DNA of 64,000 nt from Alicyclobacillus fastidiosus (GTDB lineage Bacteria; Bacillota; Bacilli; Alicyclobacillales; Alicyclobacillaceae), in the NCBI RefSeq assembly GCF_026651875.1, contig NZ_CP104067.1, forward strand, positions 3,534,001 to 3,598,000, in the 5' to 3' direction. Position 1 is the stretch's first letter; each line of letters opens with the position of its first letter. The position numbers and the translations under genes were made by a program. Below are positions 1-9,255 of the stretch, in pieces. The notes under the pieces were generated by a model. The model made no database searches. It had not been told where the DNA came from and saw only the letters and a list, made by a program, of their open reading frames with translations.

Positions 1-188
1 CGCTGCGACGCTGTTTCAAACGCCCTCCGTATCCGCTGTTCGTTGTCACCGACTGCACCGTGATGGTACACGTATAGACCGTATTTGGCAAGTTCAGCCG
101 AGATGACCTGCGCGTGCGAATTGTTGATCTGGCCGAGCAAAATTTCCGAGCCGACTGCGATGAGTTCGGCCTGACACTGTGTACCCAC
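1..188 (-). CDS. cinA: CinA family protein, N-terminal part (runs off the window)
   Basis: Only about the first 60 codons are inside the window; the gene continues past position 1. The visible residues contain AELIAVGSEILLGQINNSHA, the hallmark N-terminal MoaB/MogA-like (COG1058) segment of competence/damage-inducible protein CinA. In the family this domain acts in pyridine nucleotide recycling, and cinA usually precedes recA. It follows pgsA directly, as in B. subtilis. The ribosome site AGGAG touches an ATG at 197, so a GTG at 194 or 188 with better spacing is the likelier start. I placed it at 188, but the choice among the three is open. Confidence 0.85.
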   Translation of the reverse strand, partial: MGTQCQAELIAVGSEILLGQINNSHAQVISAELAKYGLYVYHHGAVGDNEQRIRRAFETASQ

Positions 189-206
189 TGCCACCATCTC
201 CTGCAA

Positions 207-785
207 TCATTCTGTGACGCGGATGATGCGCTTGTTCTTCAAGAAATAGTCGAGCCCCGAGAGCACCGTGATGACCACCATGATGTATAACATCAAGTTG
301 GCAAACGGAAAACCCACCCAAGAAAACGGGAAATTATTGATGATGAGCACAACCATCGCAACGATTTGCGTCACGGTTTTCAACTTCGCCAATCGGCTGG
401 CGGCGATGACGACACCCTCCGCTGCAGCCACGAGCCGCAGGCCCGTCACGGCGAACTCGCGGCTGATGATGACAATCGCAACCCACGCCGGCAGGCGGTG
501 CATCTGCACCAAACTGATGAGGACTGCGGAGATAAGCAATTTATCTGCGAGCGGATCGAGAAACTTACCGAAGTTCGTCACAATCTGCCGCTTCCGTGCA
601 ATATAGCCGTCGATACCATCGGTACTGGCGGCCAACACAAACACAAAGGCCGCTATCATCTCGCTTCCAGTCGTCGTCTGCTGGTTAATCGTAATCGACC
701 AGAAGTTGTAGTGGATTAGGAGGACCAAACTCACGACAGGGACCAAGAAAATTCTCGCTATCGTGATGCGATTAGCCAAATTCAA
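207..785 (-). CDS. pgsA: CDP-diacylglycerol--glycerol-3-phosphate 3-phosphatidyltransferase
   Basis: This membrane enzyme makes phosphatidylglycerol phosphate from CDP-diacylglycerol and glycerol-3-phosphate, the first committed step to phosphatidylglycerol and cardiolipin. The 192-residue protein has the complete CDP-alcohol phosphatidyltransferase motif D59-G60-x2-A63-R64-x8-G73-x3-D77-x3-D81, and hydrophobic segments near residues 8-25, 44-55, 95-115 and 155-180. The start is a TTG preceded by a good GGGGGAG ribosome site. It is followed closely by cinA, the usual neighbour. Confidence 0.95.
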   Translation of the reverse strand: MNLANRITIARIFLVPVVSLVLLIHYNFWSITINQQTTTGSEMIAAFVFVLAASTDGIDGYIARKRQIVTNFGKFLDPLADKLLISAVLISLVQMHRLPAWVAIVIISREFAVTGLRLVAAAEGVVIAASRLAKLKTVTQIVAMVVLIINNFPFSWVGFPFANLMLYIMVVITVLSGLDYFLKNKRIIRVTE

Positions 786-842
786 ACACTATCTCCCCCG
801 TCCCCATGAAAAAGCCATTCCTGCCCTATACGTCGGACACTG

Positions 843-1334
843 TCAACGGTAGTTCGTAAATTGAAGGGGTGCCTCGATATCTTCTGACTTCAACAACTGA
901 ATCACCTGTTGAAGGTCATCTCTACTCTTTCCAGTGACGCGCACTTGATCACCTTGAATTTGTGCCTGGACTTTGAGTTTCGAATCGCGGATCAGCTTCG
1001 TGATCTGTTTCGCGACGGTCTGGTCGATACCCTGTTGTAAGGAAAAGACCTGGCGGACGGTACCGCCGGACGCGGGCTCAATTTTCCCTGGTTTTAGCGC
1101 TTTGAGAGAGACGTCACGCTTGATCAGTTTCGTCTGAAGAACGTCGAGTAGCTGCGACAATTTGAACTCATCATCGGAGATGAGCGTCAAGGAGTCATCC
1201 TCGAAGCGAATCTCACTCTTGCTCCCCTTGAAGTCAAACCGGGTTTCGATCTCGCGACGTGCCTGAGTGACGGCGTTGTTGACCTCTTGGAGATCGACTT
1301 TTGAAACGATGTCAAACGATGCATCCTTTGCCAC
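843..1334 (-). CDS. yajQ: YajQ family (DUF520) cyclic-di-GMP/nucleotide-binding protein
   Basis: A 163-residue protein with typical YajQ sequence: N-terminal [19 protein letters not shown], then [13 protein letters not shown] and a C-terminal half rich in [25 protein letters not shown] repeats of the two ferredoxin-like folds. YajQ proteins bind nucleotides, and some bind cyclic di-GMP and act as transcription co-regulators. The cellular role in Gram-positive bacteria is not settled. The start is GTG after AAGGAAG. It sits between rodZ/ymfM and pgsA, a place where B. subtilis has no yajQ, so this position is a local rearrangement or a lineage trait. Confidence 0.92.
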   Translation of the reverse strand: MAKDASFDIVSKVDLQEVNNAVTQARREIETRFDFKGSKSEIRFEDDSLTLISDDEFKLSQLLDVLQTKLIKRDVSLKALKPGKIEPASGGTVRQVFSLQQGIDQTVAKQITKLIRDSKLKVQAQIQGDQVRVTGKSRDDLQQVIQLLKSEDIEAPLQFTNYR

Positions 1335-1365
1335 GATTTATCACTTCCTTATCACCAAAGTGCCA

Positions 1366-2379
1366 TTACTGCTTTTCAATGAGAATGTTTACCGCATTCG
1401 GAGTGTCAGGCAGCGTGACTGGTTGCCCGTTTACGGTCAATTGTACGCCCTGGACGTGCCCGAGGCGAAGCAAAATCGAACTGGTTCCAGAGAACGTCCT
1501 GGAGTCCCCAGGGTTCAGAATGTCGTTCGGGTCGACCATCTTGCTGTCCGACTGCACCTGAATCCAAAGTTGTCCCGTCTGTACTTTCAACTGAACCTTG
1601 AGATTCTGTGCGTTCTTTACGGTATATGTATGAGCGCCATTCTGCAGAGGTCCTGCGGTCACAACGGCGGCCGGAGGAGGCGTCGTCGTCGTCGTCGTGT
1701 TGTTCGCCACGCTATTCGTCGCATTCTTGGCCGTAGCGTTGGCGGACACGGCGTTGGTCGTCTCATTGCCAGTCGTCGTCGAACTCGCGTTGTTGACCAC
1801 TGACGCCGTACCTGTATTCGCACGCGTCGGCGGATTGTGGTGGCCCCGCAGCGCGAAATACCCACCTGCCACAACCGCCAACGCAGCGGCGATGATCAGC
1901 CCCTGCCCGACGCCTCCGCCAATCGCAAGGCGCCGAGAGCTTCGCTCCTGGCTTTGTTGCACCTGTGGTGATTTGCGCGGTACTTCGACGCTTTGCCGAG
2001 GTTCGGCGATACGCGCAACCGCCTTGCGCTGCTGCCCGTCTGAACTGCCCTGTGAATCCGCCGAGACGGAACCGCTTGGCTCGTCGCGCACCGGTTCAGG
2101 TGGTGTTGGCCGCGCCACCTTGTCCACAGTTTCGACAGGCGGCTCGAGTTCTCGCCCATCCACGTGTTGTTGTAACAACTCCAGTCCGTCGAGCCCAAGC
2201 ACATCTGCATAGCTGCGGACAAAACCGCGCGCGTACACGCGTCCAGGAAGAACACTCCAGTCTCCCTCTTCGAGCGCTAGCAAATAACGCTTGCGGATTT
2301 TTGTCTTTTCTTCGATTTCATCCAAGTCAAATCCGAGGGATTCTCTTGTCGATCGCAGAATGCGGCCTAATTCTCGCAA
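1366..2379 (-). CDS. rodZ: RodZ-like (YmfM) helix-turn-helix membrane protein
   Basis: This is a cytoskeletal/cell-shape protein of the RodZ family, 337 residues. Residues about 1-75 form the cytoplasmic Cro/C1-like helix-turn-helix (RELGRILRSTRESLGFDLDE and KTKIRKRYLLALEEGDW). A linker follows, then a single transmembrane helix (about residues 157-178, LIIAAALAVVAGGYFAL). After it comes an Asn/Thr/Ala-rich low-complexity stretch with a run of threonines, and a C-terminal DUF4115 beta domain. RodZ links MreB to the peptidoglycan elongation machinery. The start is TTG with a strong GGAGG site. The order ymfK-rodZ-(yajQ)-pgsA is as in B. subtilis apart from yajQ. Confidence 0.92.
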   Translation of the reverse strand: MRELGRILRSTRESLGFDLDEIEEKTKIRKRYLLALEEGDWSVLPGRVYARGFVRSYADVLGLDGLELLQQHVDGRELEPPVETVDKVARPTPPEPVRDEPSGSVSADSQGSSDGQQRKAVARIAEPRQSVEVPRKSPQVQQSQERSSRRLAIGGGVGQGLIIAAALAVVAGGYFALRGHHNPPTRANTGTASVVNNASSTTTGNETTNAVSANATAKNATNSVANNTTTTTTPPPAAVVTAGPLQNGAHTYTVKNAQNLKVQLKVQTGQLWIQVQSDSKMVDPNDILNPGDSRTFSGTSSILLRLGHVQGVQLTVNGQPVTLPDTPNAVNILIEKQ

Positions 2380-2418
2380 TGATTTCCCTCCTTAATACTG
2401 GCGCCGTCACAGCGCCCG

Positions 2419-3225
2419 TCACTGCGTCCACGCCCCAGGTTCTTGATCTGGCGCATCGAGGGGTAGCTCCTCTTGCGTCTCCCGCCGTAATTCAATGATT
2501 AAGTCAAACAAGTCCCAGTGATATCGAGACCGTCGGACAAAAATGTCTGGGTGCTCAATCACAATCGGAGCAGGCATACGCAGGATATCATCGACACAAC
2601 GCAAGTGTTGTTCGTCGCCACGAAGTGCCGAAACCGCCCCATCAATAATATACACGAAATGATCGGATAAGAAATCATTCGGGGGCAATTCTCGCATCAT
2701 TGTCTGCTTGAGCAGCGTGGACGAGACAAACAGCCATCGCTTATTGGCATAGACACTCGCCGCGACGACGGATTCGGTCTTCCCGACGCGGGGTTGCCCA
2801 CGCACGCCGATGACCTGGCGACCGGGCCGTTTCAAAATCTCACCGAGAAAGTCGACCAGTACGCCGAGCTCATCGCGAACAAACCGATACGTTCTGGTCT
2901 CCGTATCACTTCGCTCGATAAACCGTCCATGCCGAATTGCCAACCTATCTCGCAGACTCGGGGCGCGAAGCGCGCCAATCTCGATGTCGTCCATCGAAGC
3001 CAGCATCGTCGTCAGTACGTCCAAGCTGTCCGGCCGATCCGTCTCAATCAAAAACCCGCGACTCTCTTCCGACACACCTGCCAACTGCAGGATATTAAAC
3101 CCCAGCATCCCTAACAGGCTCGCGATATCCCCCAAAAGCCCAGGTCGATCCCGGCGAATTTGGTACTGAAAATAATATTGCGACCGCTGCTTTGTCACGT
3201 CATCCGCACTGGACATCTTTAACAT
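2419..3225 (-). CDS. ymfK: YmfK-type DUF3388 protein with ACT-like N-terminus
   Basis: The 268-residue protein is recognised as the DUF3388 family (YmfK of B. subtilis) by sequence style and by its place directly before ymfM/rodZ. Residues about 16-90 look like an ACT-type ligand-binding fold (YFQYQIRRDRPGLLGDIASL). At about residue 143 it has GQPRVGKT, which fits a Walker A P-loop, followed by YANKRWLFVSSTLLKQ. A nucleotide-dependent role is therefore plausible, but no function is established for the family. The start is ATG after AAGGGG. Confidence 0.85.
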   Translation of the reverse strand: MLKMSSADDVTKQRSQYYFQYQIRRDRPGLLGDIASLLGMLGFNILQLAGVSEESRGFLIETDRPDSLDVLTTMLASMDDIEIGALRAPSLRDRLAIRHGRFIERSDTETRTYRFVRDELGVLVDFLGEILKRPGRQVIGVRGQPRVGKTESVVAASVYANKRWLFVSSTLLKQTMMRELPPNDFLSDHFVYIIDGAVSALRGDEQHLRCVDDILRMPAPIVIEHPDIFVRRSRYHWDLFDLIIELRRETQEELPLDAPDQEPGAWTQ

Positions 3226-3233
3226 CCCCTTGT

Positions 3234-4274
3234 TTATGCGACGCCAAACTTCGACTTCAACAAAATTTGCGTGCTAGTAGGCAACTTCGCGTAATCCGAC
3301 TGCCAGGTGTTAGGCGATTGTTCCAACGACTGCGACAACGATTTCCAGGCACTCACCACACCTGGTGGCATCAACTGTGGGTTGATGTCGACGCAGTTCG
3401 GATCTACGACCGGATCGTCTCCTGCCTGCCATCCACCTTTCGGAATTTGCGCGAGGCGATTCGCCACCTGCGACGAGTCGAGATGTCCAGGGCGAATGGA
3501 CGGCGCGGGCGCGGAAACCGTCCCCCCGGTCAAGTCGAACAAGAACGGCGCGTTTGCACCAATCGACTGCGCGACAGATTGCGGCACCGTGCCTCCAACG
3601 ACCACTGCGCTCACGGTGGGATAGATAAGCGGCACAGCATTGGGACCGTTCACTGGTACCATCGGCACGACTTGTGCCGCAGGGTCAACCGTGTACAAAC
3701 CGGCAAAGAACGCCTTTTGGGCGTTCACCGAAACGCCTTTGACCGAGTACCCGATAGCCGGCTGTAACGTCAACTGCTGCGTTTTGACGAGATTGTTCGC
3801 CCAAACTCCGGCTAGCCAGCCAATGGCGAAGTCCGTCGCGTTTTCGTCCAGGTACACCATGGCGACGTTCGATCCGCCGACACCCGTTGCCGCGCGATTG
3901 CTCAAAATATCAAAATGCACATTGGCATATTTTTGCGTGAGTTGCGATATGTCAGTTGCAAGGGGCCCTGCGTCGTCCACAGCGACCACACAGGTCGTGA
4001 CTTCGCTGTTCTTCAAGACCTCATTTGCCTTCTCTAAAAATGAGGTGCTCGTCGTCTCCACGGTTTCCAGCACCATGGGATTGTCGGGAACCGTGTTCGT
4101 CAGTGGGGTCGTCGGCATAAAATTCGGGTTGCCTACGACCAGCACAGCGGCCGCCTGCTTTTGCACGTGCGGTTGCATCGCGGATAAGTCCGGAGCTCCA
4201 CAGCCCGAGACGATGCCAATCGAGCAAATCGAGGCACCTGCGGCAACAAAACGTATTCGATTCTTTCGCGTCAT
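3234..4274 (-). CDS. BMP family substrate-binding lipoprotein
   Basis: A 346-residue exported lipoprotein. Residues 1-24 form a signal peptide ending in a lipobox-like IVSGC, with Cys25 as the predicted lipidated residue. The body has features of the BMP/PnrA/Med family of periplasmic-binding-like proteins: DFAIGWLAGVWANNLVKTQ, IGYSVKGVSVNAQKAFFAGL and a DPNCVDINPQ segment near the end. Family members bind purine nucleosides for ABC import, and B. subtilis Med influences competence. No permease or ATPase gene is adjacent, so it either serves a distant transporter or acts as a sensor. The start has AGGAG about 11 nt upstream. Confidence 0.85.
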   Translation of the reverse strand: MTRKNRIRFVAAGASICSIGIVSGCGAPDLSAMQPHVQKQAAAVLVVGNPNFMPTTPLTNTVPDNPMVLETVETTSTSFLEKANEVLKNSEVTTCVVAVDDAGPLATDISQLTQKYANVHFDILSNRAATGVGGSNVAMVYLDENATDFAIGWLAGVWANNLVKTQQLTLQPAIGYSVKGVSVNAQKAFFAGLYTVDPAAQVVPMVPVNGPNAVPLIYPTVSAVVVGGTVPQSVAQSIGANAPFLFDLTGGTVSAPAPSIRPGHLDSSQVANRLAQIPKGGWQAGDDPVVDPNCVDINPQLMPPGVVSAWKSLSQSLEQSPNTWQSDYAKLPTSTQILLKSKFGVA

Positions 4275-4352
4275 TTAGATACGACTCCTATCAGTTCCAT
4301 AAGGTGCAACAGCGTTGTCCCATATATGTATTGTAACGGATTGAATCCCCTC

Positions 4353-4381
4353 TTGCCTTTGTGACTTCGCACTCACATAAT
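4353..4381 (+). promoter_or_regulatory. Candidate sigma-A promoter for the small plus-strand gene
   Basis: TTGCCT (4353-4358) and CATAAT (4376-4381) are separated by 17 bp, a reasonable vegetative promoter pair. It lies just upstream of the ORF starting at 4404, so the untranslated leader would be only about 15 nt. Confidence 0.45.
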
Positions 4382-4403
4382 ATGTATGAAAGGGTGAATC
4401 AGT

Positions 4404-4751
4404 TTGGCCAACTTTCATGGAGAGCATTTATCCGTTGCGAAGGCGCTCTATCAGCTAGAGTACTATCTTGATCAACTGGACGCGCCTTTCGATATCTATC
4501 AATTATACGCGTCCGCATACAAGGAACAACGTGGTAGCCAGTATGACGAACGTTGGCTTTATTGCTTAGATGACAATCCAGACGTCGAGAATTGCCTAGA
4601 TGAGCCCTTCACGCTGCAAACCATCGTCGACACGTTGCTGCGAACGGGACACGAACCAATTGTGCGCGCTTTGATGCGCTCGTTCCGGCGCGAGCAAATC
4701 GCGATATCACAACTGTACCTGATTGGTGCAACGCCAAGGCGACGCGGTTAA
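4404..4751 (+). CDS. Small acidic protein of unknown function
   Basis: I do not recognise this 115-residue protein. It is probably soluble and alpha-helical, with no signal peptide or membrane segment; aromatic residues cluster in the first third (ALYQLEYYLDQLDAPFDIYQ), and there are two cysteines (about residues 54 and 63) in an acidic stretch. Support for it being real is a TTG start preceded by GAAAGGGTG, a promoter-like pair just upstream, and a strong terminator hairpin beginning at its last codons. It is one of only two plus-strand genes in the window. It lies between the BMP lipoprotein (divergent) and a convergent hypothetical gene. Confidence 0.65.
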   Translation: MANFHGEHLSVAKALYQLEYYLDQLDAPFDIYQLYASAYKEQRGSQYDERWLYCLDDNPDVENCLDEPFTLQTIVDTLLRTGHEPIVRALMRSFRREQIAISQLYLIGATPRRRG

Positions 4752-4763
4752 CCGCGTCGCCTT
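4736..4763 (+). terminator. Perfect 28-bp palindrome acting as intrinsic terminator
   Basis: The sequence from 4736 to 4763 is a perfect palindrome (arms AAGGCGACGCGGTT and its complement, centred on GTTAAC), followed by TTTGTCTGT on the plus strand. It overlaps the stop codon of the small gene ending at 4751. The minus-strand side lacks a T run. Confidence 0.7.
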
Positions 4764-4803
4764 TGTCTGTCGTTCAGTATCCTTTTCATCCGGTTACGTT
4801 ACG

Positions 4804-5394
4804 TCATTGCGTTTGAAACCACACGTCATTCGGTGTGTTGTCCTGCACCGCTTTCTGTTCTGACATAGCCCCTGCAAGGTCCCCACTCATCGTCGTCGTC
4901 GCCATTTTCTCGTACTGCGCTCTGCCGAGACCGGCGGTCCCGACAATGGCGTCCCCGTTCGTGAAGGTCAGCATCGCTTCACTCACCAGCGGGCCCTGTG
5001 CAAACACGCCTTTGAAATATTCGTCCACCGCTTGATCCATCAAAGCTTGTTGCCCGCCTGACGATGCGCTTGTCCCATCGCCCACTTCCGCTAAATCCAC
5101 CATGGCGGACACCATAAACCGTCCGTCGCCATTCCCATCCGGCACGACAGCCATGTCATTCAAGCCAGGTACGTCGCCCACAGCCTTTGTGAGCGCGTCA
5201 ATCATGCTCTGTGGCGCCACCGGATCTCCCGCTTGCCCCGCAGTCGTATGTTGACTGGTCAGCCCGCCAAGTGACGCCGTTGCCAAACCGTTGAATACCC
5301 GACCATCATAGTACGTAAACACGCCTAACAAAAGAGCACCCGCAACCACCAACAATGGCCACTGGCGCCCAACGACAGCCGTTTGTCGCATCAT
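4804..5394 (-). CDS. Hypothetical single-pass membrane/secreted protein
   Basis: I do not recognise this 196-residue protein. It starts with a short basic segment and one hydrophobic helix (about residues 12-28, WPLLVVAGALLLGVFTY), which is either a membrane anchor or an uncleaved signal. The rest is Ala/Gly/Thr-rich and acidic with no recognisable motif. It contains DGNGDGR near residues 86-92, which resembles a calcium-binding loop but is isolated. An AAGGTGG ribosome site precedes ATG-ATG. It lies downstream of the FtsK/SpoIIIE gene in the same direction and may be co-transcribed with it. Confidence 0.6.
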   Translation of the reverse strand: MMRQTAVVGRQWPLLVVAGALLLGVFTYYDGRVFNGLATASLGGLTSQHTTAGQAGDPVAPQSMIDALTKAVGDVPGLNDMAVVPDGNGDGRFMVSAMVDLAEVGDGTSASSGGQQALMDQAVDEYFKGVFAQGPLVSEAMLTFTNGDAIVGTAGLGRAQYEKMATTTMSGDLAGAMSEQKAVQDNTPNDVWFQTQ

Positions 5395-5457
5395 CCGCCC
5401 ACCACCTTCATCAAGTGCGTTTACTAAGGTATATGGACGAGTGTATGCATGTATCCC

Positions 5458-7902
5458 TCAATCTTCAGGACGGCGGTCCAACGAAGCCTTCGCGTGGTAC
5501 CACTGTTCCTTTGAAATCAAGACCTCACGAGGTTTACTTCCCTCGAACGATCCGACAATTCCACTTTGCTCCATCTGGTCCACAATGCGCGCCGCGCGAG
5601 AATACCCGATGCGAAAGCGGCGCTGAAGCATCGAAACCGAGGCTTGACCCAAGTCGACGACGAGATCGACAGCGTCACTGAACAATTCATCGAGGTCCGG
5701 GCCGCCCGAGTCGTCCGGTGCCTCCTCCTCTGTCCCAGTGTTCAAATCGACCGTGTACACGGCCTGCTGCTGATCTTTCACAAACGACACAAGCCGTTCG
5801 ATCTCCTCCTCGGACACGAAGGCCCCTTGTACGCGCGTCGCCTTGGAGGCGCCTACGGGGTAGTACAGCATGTCGCCACGCCCGAGCAGTTTTTCGGCAC
5901 CACCGCCGTCGAGGATGGTTCGCGAGTCGTGAATGGACGACACCGCAAAGGCGATGCGGCTCGGAATGTTCGCCTTGATGAGCCCCGTGATGACGTCCAC
6001 AGATGGACGCTGTGTCGCGACGATGAGATGGATACCGGCCGCACGCGCCATCTGGGCAATTCGGCAGATGGCGTCCTCGACGTCATTCGGTGCGACCATC
6101 ATCAAATCGGCCAACTCGTCCACGATGACGACGATGTACGGCAACGGCTCCAGTCCGTCATCCCGCAGCAATTGATTAAACCGCTCGATGTCGCGCGCGC
6201 CGCGCTCGGCCATCAACTGGTATCGATTTTCCATTTCCTGCACGACCTTCTTCAACGCGTAGGCCGCCTTGCGTGGGTCCGTGACGACCGGCGCGAGCAG
6301 GTGTGGGATGCCATTGTAACCACTCAGTTCGACCATCTTCGGGTCAATCATCATCAATTTTACCTCATGAGGCTTATGCCGCATGAGAATGGATGCGATA
6401 ATCCCGTTCACGCAGACGCTCTTGCCCGACCCGGTGGCACCTGCGACGAGCAAGTGGGGCATCTTTTGCAGGTCCCCGACGATGGGTGCACCGGAAATGT
6501 CGCGCCCCAGCGCGATGCCCAGGCGCGCACTGGTCTGTTGGAACTCCGGCGCTTGCAGGACCTCGCGCAAGGAGACGATGGCCACCTCGTCATTGGGCAC
6601 TTCGATACCGACGACCGACTTGCCTGGAACAGGGGCCTCCATGCGGATGTCGCGCGCCGCCAGCGCGAGCGCGATGTCGTCGGTTAGGTTCACAATCCGA
6701 GACACCTTGACGCCGGCCGCCGGTTGCAATTCGTACCGCGTCACCGTCGGGCCCCGGCTGATTTCCAACACTTTCGCACTGACGCCAAACGACTGCAACG
6801 TGGATTCCAATTTCTGCGCGTTTTCCTGAGCGCCCCGTTGCGAGAACGACTTGCCGCCGTTCTTCGGCAGCGAAAAGATACTCAATGGCGGAAGGCGGAA
6901 GTTTTCGTCGTGGACCATTGGCCCGACTTCGTACCCTTCGTCCACCGCATGTTGGCGCTCTGGCGGAGCAGACGGTTTCTTGCCCTTCTGCTCTGGAAAT
7001 TTCATCACCAACTGATTGCCCACCTGCTCCAAGGGCGGCTGGGAGGTCGCCTGTTCCACCGCCGCTTCGTGCTCCGCATGCTGTTGCCTCGCGCGCAGCG
7101 CGAAGTCGTGGATAATCGGTGACTCCGACGCGGTCGGTTCGGCCACCGACTTCGAACGGTCAGTCGCGTCGTAGACCTCGCCGTCGACAATCAATTGCGG
7201 CTTGCGCCGGCGCGACTTCTCAGGCGGGAGTTGTTCGACGCCCTCATCTTGCTCGTCGGACTTGAACAGGACGTTCGTGTACCCTTTGACCGACTTCCAG
7301 AGGTGATCCATCAGCCCCTCGGTCCAGCCCGTCCCCCGCTTCACGACATTGACCAACGAGGCCTGCAGGACGAGTGCAACCCCGATGAGCACGCCGGTGA
7401 AAATCACTAGAAGCGGGCCTACCTCCCGTGTATTCGGGGTGTTGAACAGCGTGTGCAGGACGGCAAACACGACATAGCCAATCAATCCGCCGCCAGCCGA
7501 AGGGGGGGCAGCGTTCGTCGCCGGGTGAAAGATGTAGGCTTTCAACTCCTGCAGCGCGTTCCACTGAGCCGTCGCGAGACTCGTCTTCGACTGAAATTGA
7601 AGCAATTGATGACTATAGAATTGCATCTCCATAAAGCCTAACAAACATAGCAAGATGATAAGGATACCCACGTGCCGACTGTCCCAGATAAAGCGCGAAC
7701 GTCGGAACATCATATAGATAGCAGCATATCCCGTAAGAATTGGAATCAGAAAGTACCAGCTTCCAGCCAGGAAAATACTGATGACCGCCAGCGTCTGCCC
7801 GACAAGTCCCAGTTTGCCCAAAGCGAGCGCACATCCGGTGAGCATTACCAGCCCTGTCACTTCGTATTTCAAGATGTTTTTCTGTTGCTGTTTACGTGCC
7901 AC
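5458..7902 (-). CDS. spoIIIE: FtsK/SpoIIIE family DNA translocase
   Basis: An 814-residue membrane-anchored ATPase that pumps chromosomal DNA through closing septa. The N-terminal ~190 residues hold four to five transmembrane helices. A charged linker follows, then the FtsK core with Walker [10 protein letters not shown] at about residue 485 and Walker B-like [12 protein letters not shown]-terminal winged-helix gamma domain (about 745-805, [20 protein letters not shown]) reads polar DNA guide sequences. Length and position (after tepA-ylzJ) match B. subtilis SpoIIIE, which moves the chromosome into the forespore. SpoIIIE and SftA cannot be separated with certainty, but the context favours SpoIIIE. 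The start is GTG after GGTGGGTG. Confidence 0.93.
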   Translation of the reverse strand: MARKQQQKNILKYEVTGLVMLTGCALALGKLGLVGQTLAVISIFLAGSWYFLIPILTGYAAIYMMFRRSRFIWDSRHVGILIILLCLLGFMEMQFYSHQLLQFQSKTSLATAQWNALQELKAYIFHPATNAAPPSAGGGLIGYVVFAVLHTLFNTPNTREVGPLLVIFTGVLIGVALVLQASLVNVVKRGTGWTEGLMDHLWKSVKGYTNVLFKSDEQDEGVEQLPPEKSRRRKPQLIVDGEVYDATDRSKSVAEPTASESPIIHDFALRARQQHAEHEAAVEQATSQPPLEQVGNQLVMKFPEQKGKKPSAPPERQHAVDEGYEVGPMVHDENFRLPPLSIFSLPKNGGKSFSQRGAQENAQKLESTLQSFGVSAKVLEISRGPTVTRYELQPAAGVKVSRIVNLTDDIALALAARDIRMEAPVPGKSVVGIEVPNDEVAIVSLREVLQAPEFQQTSARLGIALGRDISGAPIVGDLQKMPHLLVAGATGSGKSVCVNGIIASILMRHKPHEVKLMMIDPKMVELSGYNGIPHLLAPVVTDPRKAAYALKKVVQEMENRYQLMAERGARDIERFNQLLRDDGLEPLPYIVVIVDELADLMMVAPNDVEDAICRIAQMARAAGIHLIVATQRPSVDVITGLIKANIPSRIAFAVSSIHDSRTILDGGGAEKLLGRGDMLYYPVGASKATRVQGAFVSEEEIERLVSFVKDQQQAVYTVDLNTGTEEEAPDDSGGPDLDELFSDAVDLVVDLGQASVSMLQRRFRIGYSRAARIVDQMEQSGIVGSFEGSKPREVLISKEQWYHAKASLDRRPED

Positions 7903-8020
7903 GGTTCACCCACCAGTCTCTTTGTCCTAGGTGAATGATTCGTGAAACCAGGAATGATTTCCTGCCCAGGTGGAACGATGGAATGTGCCGGCCGCGGTGC
8001 AGAGGTCCGCGCAGGTCACG

Positions 8021-8047
8021 CAAAACGGGCCAACCGTCGGTTGACCC
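8021..8047 (-). terminator. Intrinsic terminator after ylzJ
   Basis: On the minus strand a 9-bp stem (GGGTCAACC/GGTTGGCCC, one G-U pair) with a 3-nt loop is followed by GTTTTGCG. It lies just after the ylzJ stop and separates tepA-ylzJ from the translocase gene. Confidence 0.65.
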
Positions 8048-8065
8048 TAAAAGCGTTAGACTATC

Positions 8066-8299
8066 TCACTCGATAGACGACTTGTCAAACGGCATCCCTG
8101 GCTGCCAGTCCGGCCGGAGATAGTCGCTTGCGCGCGGACTGATCACCCGACTGATGGTCGCCTCGCCGTTTGGTGTGCGGTTCACCACCAGGACGGCGTG
8201 ACCCACAGTGATTTCCTCCGTGATTCCAGTTGAACCATCCACCGAAGTCGCTTGTGGTACAGCGAAGATCTCGGCGTCCGATAACGTCGTCCAGTGCAT
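8066..8299 (-). CDS. ylzJ: YlzJ-like protein
   Basis: A 77-residue protein matching the YlzJ-like family by position (between tepA and spoIIIE, exactly as in B. subtilis) and by the segment HAVLVVNRTPNGEATISRVISP followed by a C-terminal SPRASDYLRPDWQPG. The function is unknown. Its ATG overlaps the tepA stop (TAATG), so translation is coupled. A terminator follows about 20 nt downstream. Confidence 0.85.
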   Translation of the reverse strand: MHWTTLSDAEIFAVPQATSVDGSTGITEEITVGHAVLVVNRTPNGEATISRVISPRASDYLRPDWQPGMPFDKSSIE

Positions 8300-9111
8300 T
8301 ACTGCATCACCCCGAGTTCGTCGGTGATGACCTGCTCTCGCTCCCGAATCAACTCGTGGAGTTTCTGCATCGCCGCACCGAGCCCCCCCACCTCGTCGAC
8401 GAGACCGTGCTTGACGGCGTCCTCACCAATCACGGTCGTGCCGATATCCTTGGACATCTGCTGGGTGTTGAGCATCAATTCGCGGAAGCGGTCCTCGGTG
8501 ATCTTGGAGTGAGCGACGACGAATTTTGTCACGCGATCCTGCATCTTCTCCAAGTACTCGAACGACTGTTGCACGCCAATGATCAGCCCGTTCAGGCGGA
8601 TGGGGTGAATGGTCATACTCGCCGACTCCGCGATGAACGTGTAATCGGAACTCACCGCTATCGGAACGCCGATGGAGTGGCCGCCTCCGAGCACTAGGGA
8701 CACGGTGGGTTTGCTCAGCGAGGCCACGAGCTCGGCGATGGCTAGCCCCGCCTCGACGTCGCCGCCAACGGTGTTCAGAATGAGTAACAGCCCCTGAACC
8801 TTCTCGCTCTCTTCGACTGCCACCAGCTGCGGAATGATATGTTCGTATTTCGTCGTTTTGTTTTGCGGCGGGAGGACCATATGCCCTTCTATCTGCCCAA
8901 TGATGGACATGCAGAAAATGTCACTGTTGGGCGCCTCCGCAGGAGTTGTCTGGCCAAGTTCTTCGATGTTATTCGCGATGGCTGCAACCTGCTCCTCTGT
9001 CGGCGCAGGTTGCACATCGGACTGTTGCGCCTGTGGCTGATTGAGGATGCCTCGCGGCTGTTTGGTCGCTCGCAAAACTTGCTGCAATGGTGAATCAAAC
9101 GGATATTCCAT
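8299..9111 (-). CDS. tepA: ClpP-like translocation-enhancing protein TepA
   Basis: A 270-residue member of the ClpP/crotonase-fold serine protease family, the TepA (YmfB) subgroup that has been linked to protein export and degradation in B. subtilis. Residues 1-60 are a low-complexity leader. The protease fold follows with [14 protein letters not shown], the putative nucleophile Ser146 in GGHSIG, and His169 in MTIHPIR, a typical ClpP Ser-His arrangement. A C-terminal [24 protein letters not shown] segment follows. It lies between rnjB and ylzJ, conserved across Bacilli. The start is ATG after GAGGGGG. Confidence 0.92.
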   Translation of the reverse strand: MEYPFDSPLQQVLRATKQPRGILNQPQAQQSDVQPAPTEEQVAAIANNIEELGQTTPAEAPNSDIFCMSIIGQIEGHMVLPPQNKTTKYEHIIPQLVAVEESEKVQGLLLILNTVGGDVEAGLAIAELVASLSKPTVSLVLGGGHSIGVPIAVSSDYTFIAESASMTIHPIRLNGLIIGVQQSFEYLEKMQDRVTKFVVAHSKITEDRFRELMLNTQQMSKDIGTTVIGEDAVKHGLVDEVGGLGAAMQKLHELIREREQVITDELGVMQ

Positions 9112-9201
9112 CTCCGGTACGCCCCCTCTTTCTGCTACCTAGTATGAGCAGTGAGGGAGGCGCAAATGCAGCGTTTCTGGGAGAACTGGCGAAGAAAGCA
9201 C

Positions 9202-9242
9202 AAAAAGGCCATCCAAAACGCAAGATGCACGTTCGGATGGCC
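9202..9242 (-). terminator. Intrinsic terminator after rnjB
   Basis: On the minus strand GGCCATCC (9242-9235) pairs with GGATGGCC (9214-9207) across a 20-nt loop and is followed by TTTTT. It lies 13 nt downstream of the rnjB stop. Confidence 0.75.
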
Positions 9243-9255
9243 GGGAACACCCAGG

